Source of the DNA: Loktanella sp. 3ANDIMAR09
Lineage (GTDB): Bacteria > Pseudomonadota > Alphaproteobacteria > Rhodobacterales > Rhodobacteraceae
Assembly: GCF_001420005.1 (NCBI RefSeq)
Contig: NZ_LJAK01000004.1
Location: 269,711-333,710 of the forward strand
Length of the DNA: 64,000 nucleotides
Direction of reading: 5' to 3'
Both the position numbers and the translations under genes were made by a program. Of the stretch, positions 1 through 11,108 are shown piece by piece. Under the pieces are notes generated by a model that did not search any database, was not told where the DNA came from, and saw nothing but the letters and a program-made list of their open reading frames with translations. Position 1 is the first letter of the stretch. Each line of letters starts with the position of its first letter.

Positions 1-1020
<1,020 letters not shown>

Positions 1021-1045
1021 TCCCGTCAGTTCAGCATCAAACACG

Positions 1046-1075
1046 AAAGGTGAGCCATTTGGCTCACCTTTTTTT
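1046..1075 (+). terminator. Intrinsic terminator of ilvC
   Basis: An 11-bp perfect stem (AAAGGTGAGCC / GGCTCACCTTT) with an ATTT loop is followed directly by a T run, 26 bases after the ilvC stop codon. The tract of A residues before the stem could also let it work leftward, for the small reverse-strand gene that ends at 1105. Confidence 0.9.
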
Positions 1076-1104
1076 GTGCGTGGTCGGTGGTGCGCTGCCC
1101 TGCC

Positions 1105-1299
1105 TCAACCGTGGTGGGCCTGCGTGCCATGTCGCGGCCTCCGCGCGAACAGATCCGGTCCCGGTCCGTCCTTGGCCAGCGATGATTTCGCACCCGGTAC
1201 ATGTGTCATCTGCCGACGCGTCAGCAAGATGCTGAGCAAGGCACCCGCAGGCAGTGCGCATAGAAAACCGAAGGTCGCCAAAAAGTAGATGAGTGTCAT
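1105..1299 (-). CDS. Small hypothetical membrane protein (64 aa)
   Basis: The reading begins MTLIYFLATFGFLCALPAG and has one hydrophobic segment at about residues 3-26, followed by a basic and polar tail (LTRRQ, then Pro/Gly/His-rich). That is the layout of a single-pass inner membrane micro-protein with a cytoplasmic tail. I chose the ATG at 1299 because the hydrophobic segment starts there and a GGGA sequence lies about ten bases upstream; the frame stays open further upstream but that part overlaps the divergent transporter gene and looks non-coding. No family is recognised. It could be spurious; the case rests only on the N-terminal segment and the position between two transcription units. 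Confidence 0.4.
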   Translation of the reverse strand: MTLIYFLATFGFLCALPAGALLSILLTRRQMTHVPGAKSSLAKDGPGPDLFARRPRHGTQAHHG

Positions 1300-1347
1300 A
1301 TCCAGAATTTCCCGTGTAGGAGGTTTGCAAACAGAACAGGTAATCAA

Positions 1348-2277
1348 ATGCACAGCCCGATCCATAGTTCCGCGCCACCGGCCCCGACCCTGACCAACTG
1401 GGCCAGCATCGGATTTCTGGGGCTGATCTGGGGCGGCACTTTCATGGTGGTTTCGGTCGCGTTGCAGGGCTACGGGCCACTGACAGTGGCCGCTGCGCGG
1501 GTGGCATTGGGTGCGGTCGCACTCTTTGCGCTGCAATGGATCCTGCGCAGGCCCTGGCCTGCGTTCAATCGCCGCATGAACAAATACCTGGTCCTGATCG
1601 GCATTCTGAATACCGCGCTGCCCTTCACGCTGCTCAGCTGGGGTCAGCAATATGTCCCATCGGCCTTTGCCGGCATTTCAATGGCGGCCTTGCCGCTGTT
1701 CGTCCTGCCGCTGGCGCATGTGTTTTCGGACGAACCTCTGTCGCTGCGTCGCCTGATCGGCGTGGTCACGGGCTTTTTCGGCGCGCTGGTGCTGATCGGT
1801 CCCGGCGTGCTGCGCATCGGTGACGGGCTGGAACCCTTGGGCCAACTCGCCTGTATCGCTGCGGCCCTATCCTATGCGACGGCCAGCATCATGACACGCC
1901 GCGCACCACCGATCGATTCGATCACCTTTTCCGCGCTGACGCTGGGGGTGGGCACAGTCGTGCTGCTGCCCGCCATGCTGTTGATTGAGGGCGTGCCGCG
2001 CTACGGCAGCAACCTGACCGTCGCCGCGATCCTGTTTCTGGGGCTCGTGCCGACGGCGCTTGCCGCACTTTTGCGCGTCATCGTGATCCGCAGCGCGGGG
2101 TCGGTGTTCATGACGCTGGTCAACTACCAGGTGCCGCTGTGGTCGGTCCTGTTCGGCGCCCTGATCCTGAACGAAGTCCTGCCGCTCCGCTTTTTTGCGG
2201 CTCTCGCGCTGATCCTGTGCGGTCTGGCCATCAGCCAGTGGGGCAGCCTGCAAAAACTGCTGCGCCACAAGGGTTAG
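1348..2277 (+). CDS. DMT-superfamily transporter (EamA family)
   Basis: This 309-residue integral membrane protein has about ten hydrophobic segments arranged as two EamA repeats (roughly residues 18-150 and 165-300). Typical family signatures are [12 protein letters not shown] near the N-terminus and [20 protein letters not shown] near the C-terminus. EamA proteins are inner membrane drug/metabolite exporters or importers; the substrate cannot be told from sequence. The stop codon overlaps that of the convergent glmM by three to four bases (TTAG), leaving no room for a terminator. An AGG about 11 bases upstream of the ATG is the only ribosome-binding signal. Confidence 0.9.
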   Translation: MHSPIHSSAPPAPTLTNWASIGFLGLIWGGTFMVVSVALQGYGPLTVAAARVALGAVALFALQWILRRPWPAFNRRMNKYLVLIGILNTALPFTLLSWGQQYVPSAFAGISMAALPLFVLPLAHVFSDEPLSLRRLIGVVTGFFGALVLIGPGVLRIGDGLEPLGQLACIAAALSYATASIMTRRAPPIDSITFSALTLGVGTVVLLPAMLLIEGVPRYGSNLTVAAILFLGLVPTALAALLRVIVIRSAGSVFMTLVNYQVPLWSVLFGALILNEVLPLRFFAALALILCGLAISQWGSLQKLLRHKG

Positions 2278-3620
2278 GACGCGCTTGCGACCTCGGCCAC
2301 GATGCCGTCCACCACGGCGACCAACAGGTCGGGGTCTTCGGATTCGGCCATGACCCGCACCAGCGGTTCCGTGCCCGATTTGCGGATCAGCAAACGACCA
2401 TTGCCCGCCAGCTTTGCCTCGGCGTCGGCAATGGCAGCCTTGACCGCATCCGTATCCAGCGGGGCGGTTCCTGCGCCATAGCGGACGTTTTTCAGCAGTT
2501 GCGGCACGGTGTCGAAACTGTGGGTCAAACCACTGGCCGGCTGGCCCGTCTCGATCATGGCGGCCAGAAATTGCAGGCCCGCCAGCAGGCCGTCGCCCGT
2601 GGTGGCATAATCGGTCATCACGATATGGCCGGATTGTTCGCCGCCCAGGTTATGGCCGCCCTTGCGCATGGCCTCGACCACGTAGCGATCGCCAACGCCC
2701 GTGCGTTCCAGCCGCAGGCCTTTTGCATCCAGAAACCGTTCCAGTCCCAGATTGCTCATGACCGTGGCGACCAATGTGTTGTTGGCCAACCGGTCCGCAG
2801 CCGCCCAACGCGCCGCGAACAGCGCCATGATCTGATCGCCGTCCGCGACGTTTCCATTTTCATCCAGGATCATGACCCGGTCGGCGTCGCCGTCCAGACA
2901 GATCCCCACATCCGCGCCAAAGCTGACAATCGTCTCGGCCGCGCGTTTGGGGTTGGTCGAGCCGCACCCGTCGTTGATGTTGTAACCGTTGGGCGCGGTG
3001 CCGACCTCGATCACGGTGGCACCCAGTTCCCACAGCACCTCTGGGGCGACGCGGTGTGCGGCCCCATTGGCACAGTCGATCACGACCTTCATGCCGTTCA
3101 GGCGCAGACCCGAGGGAAAGGTGGATTTCAACCGTTCGGCATAACGGAACCTGCCGTCGTCGATCCGCTTGGCCCGACCGATGTTCACCGCTTGCGCAGG
3201 TTCGATATCGCTCATCACAAGGGCGGTGATCTCGGCCTCGGCCGCATCCGACAGCTTGAACCCGTCGGGGCCAAAGAACTTGATCCCGTTGTCATGGTGC
3301 GGATTGTGCGACGCGCTGATCATGATCCCCAGATCCGCCCGCATCGAGGTGGTCAGCAACCCGACCGCCGGTGTCGGCACAGGCCCCAGCAGCAGCACAT
3401 TCATGCCGGTGCTGGTCAGCCCGGCGGTCAGCGCGCTTTCGAACATATAGCCTGACAGACGTGTATCCTTGCCGATCACGACGCGGTGGCCGTTGGACCC
3501 GTCATTGCGGAAGTACCGCCCCGCGGCGGCCCCGATCTTGAGCGCCATATCCGCTGTCATCGGCCATTTGTTCGCGGTGCCGCGCACACCATCGGTGCCG
3601 AAAATGGATTTATCGCTCAT
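2274..3620 (-). CDS. glmM: Phosphoglucosamine mutase
   Basis: GlmM interconverts glucosamine-6-phosphate and glucosamine-1-phosphate for UDP-GlcNAc, the precursor of peptidoglycan and lipid A. The 448-residue length is normal. The active-site phosphoserine motif SASHNP places the reactive serine at about residue 104, the Mg-binding loop is DGDADR, the sugar loop is GGEQSGH, and the phosphate-binding loop near the C-terminus is [12 protein letters not shown]. The gene is the last of a folB-folP-glmM operon: its start overlaps the folP stop by 11 bases. The folP-glmM pairing is also known from enterobacteria. Confidence 0.98.
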   Translation of the reverse strand: MSDKSIFGTDGVRGTANKWPMTADMALKIGAAAGRYFRNDGSNGHRVVIGKDTRLSGYMFESALTAGLTSTGMNVLLLGPVPTPAVGLLTTSMRADLGIMISASHNPHHDNGIKFFGPDGFKLSDAAEAEITALVMSDIEPAQAVNIGRAKRIDDGRFRYAERLKSTFPSGLRLNGMKVVIDCANGAAHRVAPEVLWELGATVIEVGTAPNGYNINDGCGSTNPKRAAETIVSFGADVGICLDGDADRVMILDENGNVADGDQIMALFAARWAAADRLANNTLVATVMSNLGLERFLDAKGLRLERTGVGDRYVVEAMRKGGHNLGGEQSGHIVMTDYATTGDGLLAGLQFLAAMIETGQPASGLTHSFDTVPQLLKNVRYGAGTAPLDTDAVKAAIADAEAKLAGNGRLLIRKSGTEPLVRVMAESEDPDLLVAVVDGIVAEVASAS

Positions 3621-4617
3621 GGGAAACTCCGTTCAAGGCGAGGGCCATGTCGATTGCCTCGCGCGTCTGTCGTGCATCATGCACCCGCAACACCTGAACG
3701 CCAAGAGCCACGCCATGCAGCGCGACCGCCAGTGACCCCGGCAGGCGCTGATCCGCCTGATCGACACCGGTGATGGTGCCGATGAACCGCTTGCGCGATG
3801 CGCCCAGCAGGATCGGCAGGCCCAGATCATGAAACACTGCCAAATCCCGCAGCAGCGTCAGATTATGGTCCAGTGTCTTGCCAAACCCGATGCCCGGATC
3901 GGTGATGATCATGTGGCGCGCGATACCCGCGTCCACGGCCCGCGCGATGCTGTCCGCCAGATGGTCGAACACCTCGGCGGTGACATCTGCGTAAGAGGGT
4001 CCGTTCTGCATGGTTTCGGGGTCGCCCTTGGAATGCATCAGGAACACGGGACATTGTGCCTGCGCCACCACATGCGCCATGTCGGGATCGAACCGCAGCG
4101 CGGTCACGTCGTTGACCATATCCGCCCCCGCGTCCAGCGCCGCAGCAGCAACCGCCGCCTTGCGCGTGTCGATCGAGATCGGTGTCGTGATGCCCGCTGC
4201 GCGGATCGCCCGGATCACGGGAACGGTGCGGGCAATTTCGTCCTCTGGTGTGACATAGGCGGCACCGGGCCGCGTGCTTTCGCCACCGATGTCCAGAATG
4301 TCGGCATCACGTGCCATGTCAGCGGCCCGCGCCACGGCAGCGGCCACATCGTCCAGGGTCCCACCGTCCGAAAAACTGTCAGGCGTCACGTTCAGGATGC
4401 CCATGACCCGAGGGCGATCCAGTGTCAGACCGCAGATCGTGGCACGCGGGGCAGACAGCCGGTGCAACTGCGCAGGGTCAAGTGCGGTCAGCGGATGCGA
4501 CACGTCCTGCGCATCCGATACCCGCCGGAACCGCAACGTGGCACTGCCCGCAAGCGGCACCGCATCATCGGGATGCCGGGCGGGCGGCAGCGGCAGTGGT
4601 CGCAGCAGGCCATTCAC
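3610..4617 (-). CDS. folP: Dihydropteroate synthase
   Basis: The enzyme condenses p-aminobenzoate with dihydropterin pyrophosphate and is the sulfonamide target in folate synthesis. Diagnostic segments are [39 protein letters not shown] and [11 protein letters not shown], forming a TIM barrel from about residue 75 onward. I place the start at GTG 4617 because it shares a GTGA overlap with the folB stop; the frame is open further upstream but only inside folB. That gives 335 residues, with about 70 N-terminal residues ahead of the barrel, an extension I believe is usual in this family of bacteria. Confidence 0.95.
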   Translation of the reverse strand: MNGLLRPLPLPPARHPDDAVPLAGSATLRFRRVSDAQDVSHPLTALDPAQLHRLSAPRATICGLTLDRPRVMGILNVTPDSFSDGGTLDDVAAAVARAADMARDADILDIGGESTRPGAAYVTPEDEIARTVPVIRAIRAAGITTPISIDTRKAAVAAAALDAGADMVNDVTALRFDPDMAHVVAQAQCPVFLMHSKGDPETMQNGPSYADVTAEVFDHLADSIARAVDAGIARHMIITDPGIGFGKTLDHNLTLLRDLAVFHDLGLPILLGASRKRFIGTITGVDQADQRLPGSLAVALHGVALGVQVLRVHDARQTREAIDMALALNGVSHER

Positions 4618-5516
4618 GATGAAACGGTCCTGACCGGCACGCTGGCCTGTGGCGCATCCGCGCCCACAACGACCAGTTCTCCTGCGTTCATCTGCCCGGC
4701 AAACCAGCCCGCCAATGCAACAGCGTCCGCAGGCTCTGCCGACGGGCCATCGGGGCTGTCCAACACGATTTTGGACGGTGCCCAGATACAGATCTGGCCA
4801 TTCCGCATCGCCCAGTCCAGTTCGGTCCGACTGCCCACCACCTTGCACCGGGGATCACAGGCCGCCAGCGCCCAGCAATTCTGTTCGATGGCCAGCAGGT
4901 CGATGCGACGCTGCGCCAGCGGATGACCTGCGCGCGGTGCGGGCGTGTCCGGTGCCCCGACGCAGACGATGACGGGGGTGCCATCTGCACCGGCCTCATC
5001 GATTTTCGCAGCGATCGCGGGTCCCGCGATCACGCTGTTGGACAAGAACAGGATGCGCGGATGCGGCACATTGCTGTGGGACTGCGCCTCGGTCCTGTCG
5101 CCGCCCGTCGCACGGACGATCTCGACCCCCAGCGAATAGGGGCCACGGTCCAGCTTCTCGATCCGGACAAAGACCCGTTCGGCCTGCGGTTCGATCAGGA
5201 TGCGGTCCGCAACACGCGCCGCCAGCGTTTCCAGCAGATTGATGCGTTCCGCGCCCAGTTCCGCCTGAATGGCCTCGGTCACGCGATCATAGGACAAGAT
5301 GCGGTCGACATCGTCGTCAATCGGTCCGGTCAGAGGCAAAACCTCGACCACCACGTTGAAGCGCACCCGTTGCAGATGCCCGCGTTCCTGCTGGAACGCC
5401 CCGATTTCGACCTCCACGATATAGTCGCGCAGTGAAATCCGGTCATAGGGAATGTCGGTGCTGGCAGCGGCCCGTTCCGATGGATGGGCGAAGGCCAGTG
5501 TGATGTCATTTGTCAT
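4614..5516 (-). CDS. folB: Dihydroneopterin aldolase with an extra C-terminal domain
   Basis: The first half (about residues 20-140) is a FolB/T-fold domain that splits dihydroneopterin to hydroxymethyl-dihydropterin; the core DRISLRDYIVEVEIGAFQQE and the segment INLLETLAARVADRIL are visible. FolB alone is about 120 residues, but this protein has 300. The second half, beginning around HPRILFLSNSVIAGP, has a stretch (ICIWAPSKIVLDSPDG, then AGWFAGQMNAGELVVVG) that resembles the C-terminal part of amino-acid-kinase-fold proteins. That resemblance is from memory and unproven. The ATG at 5516 is preceded by a run of G residues that serves as ribosome-binding site. It is the first gene of folB-folP-glmM. 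Confidence 0.9.
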   Translation of the reverse strand: MTNDITLAFAHPSERAAASTDIPYDRISLRDYIVEVEIGAFQQERGHLQRVRFNVVVEVLPLTGPIDDDVDRILSYDRVTEAIQAELGAERINLLETLAARVADRILIEPQAERVFVRIEKLDRGPYSLGVEIVRATGGDRTEAQSHSNVPHPRILFLSNSVIAGPAIAAKIDEAGADGTPVIVCVGAPDTPAPRAGHPLAQRRIDLLAIEQNCWALAACDPRCKVVGSRTELDWAMRNGQICIWAPSKIVLDSPDGPSAEPADAVALAGWFAGQMNAGELVVVGADAPQASVPVRTVSS

Positions 5517-5580
5517 GCGCGCCCCCCGCGGTTGCCCCTGCGGCATAACCGCCAGCGCCCGCGATGCCAAGCATGGCCGA

Positions 5581-6252
5581 TCAGTTCGATGCGCTGCGGG
5601 TCGGCTGACGATAGAAATGGTGCGCGCCAAATGTGGCCACACGCGGAAAACGCTGCGCCCAGGACGGGTTCACGGCCTTGGTATGATAGTGCGTGGCACC
5701 CTGCGTCAGACGGCGCGGCAGCCCGTCGATCAGCAGTTTAGCGACCTTGCCTACGCGGTTGTAGGCGGCGGCATTGCTGATGGCGTCCGATTTTCCGTCA
5801 CAGGTCCAGGTGAACTGGCAGGCGTATTTGCGCCCCGTGCCCTGATGGACGACGCCGCAGACAGTGTTGGGATATGCGCCGGAATCGACCCGGTTCATGA
5901 TGACCTCGGCCACGGCGAACACGCCCTGAATGCTCTCGCCGCGTGCTTCGTGATAGAGGGCATCGGCCAGACAGCTCCATTCCGACCCACCCGAGGGGGC
6001 GGACATGGTCGAGATATACGCCTCGGTCACCACGGCATCGCCGTCCGGGATCGGCGTGGCGTTGCGTCGGGCGCTTTCAGGCAGGGCGGTGAGGGCAGAG
6101 AGGCGCGTATCGGGAACAATCGACAGAGCCTGGCGTTCCTGCCCCAGAAGCGCACCCAAGCGGGCGGCCATCACGTCATCGGCCAAGGCGGCAGATGTCA
6201 GGGTCAGTGCCGCCACGGCAGCGGTCAATGTCGTCCGAATGATACGCGTCAT
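5581..6252 (-). CDS. Cell wall hydrolase, SleB type
   Basis: This 223-residue protein starts with a signal peptide (MTRIIRTTLTAAVAALTLTSAALAD, likely cleaved after about residue 24), so it acts in the periplasm. Its C-terminal half is a Hydrolase_2/SleB domain: ALYHEARGE around residue 98-106 supplies the probable catalytic glutamate (E102), followed by VFAVAEVIMNRVDS, CQFTW and GATHYHTKAVNPSWA. SleB-type enzymes cleave peptidoglycan glycan strands; outside spore-formers they are thought to serve wall turnover. It lies between the PPDK-like gene and folB, all leftward, but with spacing that suggests its own promoter. Confidence 0.92.
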   Translation of the reverse strand: MTRIIRTTLTAAVAALTLTSAALADDVMAARLGALLGQERQALSIVPDTRLSALTALPESARRNATPIPDGDAVVTEAYISTMSAPSGGSEWSCLADALYHEARGESIQGVFAVAEVIMNRVDSGAYPNTVCGVVHQGTGRKYACQFTWTCDGKSDAISNAAAYNRVGKVAKLLIDGLPRRLTQGATHYHTKAVNPSWAQRFPRVATFGAHHFYRQPTRSASN

Positions 6253-6400
6253 GTCATACCTCGCAAGGAAACGCGGTCAGCCCCACGCCAGCGGCGACCA
6301 CCTAGCCGACACTTCCCCAAAGGTAAAGTCTGGCATCTTCCGGCGAAATTGCTCGGCAGATTCACGCTCTACTTTGACTTTTCGACGAAAGCCCAGTCGG

Positions 6401-8971
6401 TTACGTTCGGCCAGAACCCGCCGATGACGCCATACGGGCATCCAGCAGCGTCAATTGTGCGGCAGACAGCCGCGCCGCAGGCACCCGAAACGGCGAGCAG
6501 GACACGTAATCGAATCCCTGCGCACGGCAGAATGCGATCGCGGGTCGCGTGCCGCCATGTTCCCCGCAGATCGACAAAACCACGTCGGACCGCGTCTGGC
6601 GGCCGCGCATCGCACCGATGGCCAGCAGCTCTCCCACGCCATCCAGATCAAGGCTGTGGAACGGGTCCTCGGGATAGACGCCCTGTTTGACATAAGCCGA
6701 CATGAACCGTCCAGCGTCATCGCGGGACAGACCATAGGTCATCTGCGTCAGGTCGTTGGTGCCGAACGACAGAAAATCGGTGAACTGCGCAATGTCGCCC
6801 GCCCGCAACGCCGCGCGCGGTGTTTCCACCATGACGCCCAGCTTGAACTTGAAATCCACGCCCGTGGCACCGCGCACTTCGGCAGCAATCTTGTCCAGGC
6901 GCAGCTTGATCAGCTCGACCTCGCGCACGGCGCTGATCAGCGGGATCATGATCTCAGGTTGCACCGGCATGCCCCTGCCCCAGGCACGCGCCGTCGCCTC
7001 GAAGATCGCACGGGCCTGCATTTCATAGATTTCGGGGATCGCGATTCCCTGACGCACGCCACGCATACCCAGCATGGGGTTGTATTCACTCAGCCCCTGC
7101 ATCCGTTCCACGACCGTGGACAAGGGCAGATCCAGCTGTTCGGCCAGGTCACGCTGGCCGGATTTGTCGTAGGGCAGGAATTCATGCAGTGGCATGTCGA
7201 ACAGGCGGATACAGACCGGCCGGCCTTCCATGATGCTGAACAACGCCTCGAAATCGTCGCGCTGCATGGGCAGCAGGCGATCCAGCACCGCGCGCCGGTC
7301 ATCGGCGGTCCCGGCAAAGATCATCTCGCGCATGACCCCGATGCGGTCCCCGTCAAAGAACATGTGCTCGGTCCGGCACAGACCGATCCCCTCGGCCATA
7401 AAGTTCTTGGCCGTTTGCGCATCCTTTGGCGTGTCGGCATTGGCCCGCACGCCGATGTCGCGCACGGCATCCGCCCAGGACAGCAAGGTCTGGAACGCAT
7501 CGTCCAATGCGGCTTCCAGCATGTCGGGCGCACCGGCCAGCACGGCACCCGTGGTGCCATCGACTGTTATCGTGTCACCGACATTGAACCTGCGCCCGCC
7601 GGGGGCCTCGATCCAACCGCCCTTGCGGTCGATGATCAAGTCAGACGCACCGACAACGCATGGAACGCCCAAGCCGCGCCCGATCACCGCCGCATGACTG
7701 GTCATGCCACCCCGGATCGTCAGAACCGCCTGTGCCGCATGCATGCCGCGAATATCCTCGGGCGTGGTTTCGCGCCGCACCAGCACGCAGGATTCGCCCC
7801 TCGCCGCACTGGCCTGCGCCTCGTTCGCGCTCAGCACGATGCGGCCCGTCGCAGCACCGGGACTGGCCGCGATACCGCGCACGATCACGTCGCGCGCCGC
7901 AGTTGGATCAACCTGACGGTGCAGCAGTTCGGACAGGGACGAGGGCGGCACGCGCATCACGGCCTCTTCGCGCGGGATCACACCGTCCTGCGCCAGCGCC
8001 ACGGCAACCTGCACCAGCGCCCGGCTGGACCGCTGCACACGCACCGCATCCAGAATGTGCAGGATGTTGTTTTCGATCGTGAATTCGATCTGCATTTCCT
8101 CGCGCAGCCGGGTCCGCGCGATATCCCCGAACCGGATCAGCTGGGAAAAGATATCGGGCGCGATATCCTCGAGGGCTGGCCCACGCGGGTCCTTGGTCAG
8201 ATACAGCGCACCTTCGCTTGCGCGTGCGTCGCGCTGCTGGCTTTGACTGCGATAGCGTCCGCGCACCTGTGGGACGCCCGTGTCCTCGTTGATGAAGTGA
8301 ATGAGGCCGGTGCCGCTTTCGCCCTTGCCGACGCTCAGCGCCAGTTCCTGCACGACCAGCCCCAGACCCGCGTCGCCGGGCGCGCCCTTGGCCTCGCGCA
8401 GCAGGCGCGCGGTGGTGCCATCCCAGGCCCGCGCCATCGACCGCAAGACCTCGGTCAACTGGGTGCTCACATCCTGTGGAAATGGCTCGTCCGCCTCGGC
8501 CTCGTAGGACTCGCGGGCTGCACGCAGCGCATCGGCCGGGCCCAGATGCGGAAAATCAAACGCCTCGGGGTCCAGACGGGCGACGGACACCGCGTAGGTC
8601 TGCACGAACCGCAGGTACAGCGTTTCCGCCTCGGTCTGGCCGATCCTGTCCGCCAACAGCGGCAGGCAGGCATCGTTCATCCCGATATTCAGGATCGCAC
8701 CCGGCCCGCCCCAATCAGGGTCCTGACTGGACGGACGCACCGACAACAGCGGCTGCGGGCCAAAGGGGGCCAGAATGGCCTTCATGTCCGGCAACTGGCC
8801 CTTTGCACAGCGCAGGACCGCATCGAACGACAGCGCCACTGTCGTCGGCACCGGCATATCCAGCCGGATCAGACGTTGCAGACACTTGGCACGGCCACCG
8901 TGAACGTCCGGCGACATCCGCGCTGTCGGTGTAATCAATGTCACATCGTCAAAGGGGGCATATTGCTGCAC
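6401..8971 (-). CDS. PPDK-like phosphotransferase with divergent nucleotide-binding half
   Basis: The C-terminal two thirds are clearly pyruvate phosphate dikinase: the swivelling phosphohistidine domain GGMTSHAAVIGRGLGVPCVVG (His426), GIGLCRTEHMFF, and the PEP-binding barrel ending with ICGEHGGTRPAIAFC (catalytic Cys802) and DYVSCSPFRVP. The N-terminal ATP-grasp half is degenerate. Where PPDK has VRSGA...SMPGMMDTVLNLG this protein has SVRPSSQDPDWGGPGAILNIG, and the ATP-contacting LQTR after EFTIE is replaced by LDAVR. Length 856 compares with about 880. It follows glyS leftward with an 88-base gap. It may be an active PPDK, a PEP-using enzyme with a different nucleotide, or a regulator; I cannot decide. 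Confidence 0.85.
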   Translation of the reverse strand: MQQYAPFDDVTLITPTARMSPDVHGGRAKCLQRLIRLDMPVPTTVALSFDAVLRCAKGQLPDMKAILAPFGPQPLLSVRPSSQDPDWGGPGAILNIGMNDACLPLLADRIGQTEAETLYLRFVQTYAVSVARLDPEAFDFPHLGPADALRAARESYEAEADEPFPQDVSTQLTEVLRSMARAWDGTTARLLREAKGAPGDAGLGLVVQELALSVGKGESGTGLIHFINEDTGVPQVRGRYRSQSQQRDARASEGALYLTKDPRGPALEDIAPDIFSQLIRFGDIARTRLREEMQIEFTIENNILHILDAVRVQRSSRALVQVAVALAQDGVIPREEAVMRVPPSSLSELLHRQVDPTAARDVIVRGIAASPGAATGRIVLSANEAQASAARGESCVLVRRETTPEDIRGMHAAQAVLTIRGGMTSHAAVIGRGLGVPCVVGASDLIIDRKGGWIEAPGGRRFNVGDTITVDGTTGAVLAGAPDMLEAALDDAFQTLLSWADAVRDIGVRANADTPKDAQTAKNFMAEGIGLCRTEHMFFDGDRIGVMREMIFAGTADDRRAVLDRLLPMQRDDFEALFSIMEGRPVCIRLFDMPLHEFLPYDKSGQRDLAEQLDLPLSTVVERMQGLSEYNPMLGMRGVRQGIAIPEIYEMQARAIFEATARAWGRGMPVQPEIMIPLISAVREVELIKLRLDKIAAEVRGATGVDFKFKLGVMVETPRAALRAGDIAQFTDFLSFGTNDLTQMTYGLSRDDAGRFMSAYVKQGVYPEDPFHSLDLDGVGELLAIGAMRGRQTRSDVVLSICGEHGGTRPAIAFCRAQGFDYVSCSPFRVPAARLSAAQLTLLDARMASSAGSGRT

Positions 8972-9059
8972 TGCGGCATCCTTTCGTCAGTTCAGCATAT
9001 GGGGCAGCGCGCCAACCTGTAAAGTCCGCGTCCGCCCCAACTGTCAACTTGACGCTACA

Positions 9060-11108
9060 TCAGCCCTCAATTCGCGTCAGATCGGCGACGGACAGGCAAA
9101 TTTGCCGAATACGGGACAGCAGATTCAGACGGTTGCGCCGCACGACGGTCGATTCGGCGTTCACCTGCACATCGGTGAAAAACATATCGATCGGGCCGCG
9201 CAGGGCCGCCATGGCAGTCATTGCGGTGCCGAAATCCTCGGCCGCCATCGCCGGCGCGATCTTTGCATCCGCAGCATCGAGGGCGTCGAACAGCGCCGTT
9301 TCCGCGTCCGCTTCGGCGAACTTGCGGTCGGCACCGTAGGAATATTCGACCCCGTCCTTGGCCTCGGCCTGGGTCAGGATATTGTTTGCCCGCTTGAACC
9401 CCTGGATCAGGTTTTCCCCATCGTCAGTGGCCAATGTCGCCTGCAAGGCCCGCGCCCGTTTCACCAACAAGCTCAGATCGTCGTTCCCCGGCATGGCGAT
9501 GCACGCGTCTATGACATCGTGGCGAATGCCCTGGTCCTTGAGGTAGACCTTCAGGCGGTCGTGGAAGAAGGAGAGCAGGTGCGCCGACCATTCCGCATCG
9601 CCGAACGTGTCCGTCAACGGCATCCGCAGATCATTTTCCAGCACCAACCGAATGACCCCCAGCGCGGCACGGCGCAGCGCGAACGGGTCCTTGGATCCGG
9701 TCGGTTTTTCGTCAATCGCCCAGAACCCGGTCAGCGTGTCCAGCTTGTCGGCCAGCGCCACGGTCACGGACACGGGCGCTGTCGGCACATCATCCGACGG
9801 GCCCAGCGGCTGATAATGTTCTTGAGCAGCGGCGGCCACGGCGTCCGACTTGCCCGCAAGACCCGCGTAATAGCGGCCCATCAAACCCTGCAATTCGGGG
9901 AATTCGAACACCATCTCCGACGACAGGTCAGCCTTGGCCATCTTTGCCGCCTCTTCGGCCTCGTCTGCGTCAGCCCCCGTCACCGGTGCCAATGCCCGCG
10001 CCAGTGCGGCGATCCGGTCGATCCGGTCGCGCTGGCTGCCCAGCTTGTTGTGAAAGGTCACGTCCGACAGGCTATCCAGCCACGGCTGCATGCCACCCTT
10101 TGCCACGCGCAAATCATTATCCCAAAAGAATTTCGCATCCGCCAGCCGCGCGGACAGCACCTTTTGGTTACCGGCCAAGATCGTGGCCCCGTCATCCGCC
10201 GCCTCGATATTGGCGACCGTCACGAACCGTTCGATCCGGCCCGTTTTCGGGTTGCGCACGGAAAAGAACTTTTGGTGTTCCTTCATCGAGGTCTGCAAGA
10301 CCTCTGGCGGCAGGTCCAGAAACTGATCGTCGATCTTGCCCAGCAGGACGACGGGCCATTCGACCAGCCCGGCCACCTCTGCCAGCAAGCCGCGATCCTC
10401 GACCAGATCGAGGCCCAGCGCAAAGGCCTGCGACGACGCATCGTTCCAGATTGCATCGGCGCGTTCGTCGGCCCGCAGCATCACGCGCGCACGTTTCAGC
10501 TTGGCCTCGTAGTCGTCGAACGACGTGACGGAAAACGCATCCGGCCCCATGAAACGATGACCGCGGGTGGTGTTGCCCGCCGCGATGCCGTCAACCTCCA
10601 GCGGGACGACCCGCGCGCCTTCTTCGTCCGTCAGGATACACAGGATCGTATGCAGCGGACGCACCCAGCGCAGGTTGCCCGATCCCCAGCGCATGGATTT
10701 GGGCCAGGGAAAGTTGCGGATCGTGGCGTCCAGCACCTCTGCGATGATTTCAGGGGCGCTGCGGCCCGGCTTTTCGATGACGGCGACGTAGAACTGGCCT
10801 TTCTTGTCATCGCGCACCTCGAGCTGGTCCAGTGTCAGGCCGGTGGACCGCAGAAACCCTGCAACGGCCTGTTCGGGTGCACCGACCTTGGGGCCCTTGC
10901 GTTCCTCGCGCACGGCGCGGCTTTCGGTGGTCAGGTCTTCGACCGACAGCGTCAGGCGGCGCGGCGTGGAAAACGCAGCCGCCGAGGCATAGGTCAGCCC
11001 CGCCTCGACCAGCCCGTCGGTCACACGCTTTTTCAGATCGGCGGCGGCCTGCGTCTGCATCCGCGCGGGGATTTCCTCGGAAAAGAGCTCGATCAATAGG
11101 TCAGACAT
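9060..11108 (-). CDS. glyS: Glycyl-tRNA synthetase beta subunit
   Basis: This is the beta chain of the bacterial alpha2-beta2 glycyl-tRNA synthetase; it binds tRNA-Gly and supplies editing and anticodon recognition. The start [18 protein letters not shown] is diagnostic, as are [23 protein letters not shown] and the C-terminal ARAL...FKRANNI segment of the anticodon-binding region. The 682-residue length is usual. The gene begins at 11108, the same base at which the upstream DUF6446 gene ends, so translation is coupled through the glyQ / DUF6446 / glyS operon. Confidence 0.97.
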   Translation of the reverse strand: MSDLLIELFSEEIPARMQTQAAADLKKRVTDGLVEAGLTYASAAAFSTPRRLTLSVEDLTTESRAVREERKGPKVGAPEQAVAGFLRSTGLTLDQLEVRDDKKGQFYVAVIEKPGRSAPEIIAEVLDATIRNFPWPKSMRWGSGNLRWVRPLHTILCILTDEEGARVVPLEVDGIAAGNTTRGHRFMGPDAFSVTSFDDYEAKLKRARVMLRADERADAIWNDASSQAFALGLDLVEDRGLLAEVAGLVEWPVVLLGKIDDQFLDLPPEVLQTSMKEHQKFFSVRNPKTGRIERFVTVANIEAADDGATILAGNQKVLSARLADAKFFWDNDLRVAKGGMQPWLDSLSDVTFHNKLGSQRDRIDRIAALARALAPVTGADADEAEEAAKMAKADLSSEMVFEFPELQGLMGRYYAGLAGKSDAVAAAAQEHYQPLGPSDDVPTAPVSVTVALADKLDTLTGFWAIDEKPTGSKDPFALRRAALGVIRLVLENDLRMPLTDTFGDAEWSAHLLSFFHDRLKVYLKDQGIRHDVIDACIAMPGNDDLSLLVKRARALQATLATDDGENLIQGFKRANNILTQAEAKDGVEYSYGADRKFAEADAETALFDALDAADAKIAPAMAAEDFGTAMTAMAALRGPIDMFFTDVQVNAESTVVRRNRLNLLSRIRQICLSVADLTRIEG

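Noticed and set aside
2139..3455. Long rightward open frame opposite glmM
   Set aside because: It is antisense to a clear glmM; the translation is rich in Arg, His, Gln and Gly without any family pattern, as expected from the opposite strand of GC-rich coding DNA.
6455..9022. Very long rightward frame (over 850 codons) opposite the PPDK-like gene
   Set aside because: Composition is antisense-like and all recognised motifs lie on the other strand.
9102..11099. Long rightward frame opposite glyS
   Set aside because: Shadow of glyS; no domain pattern.
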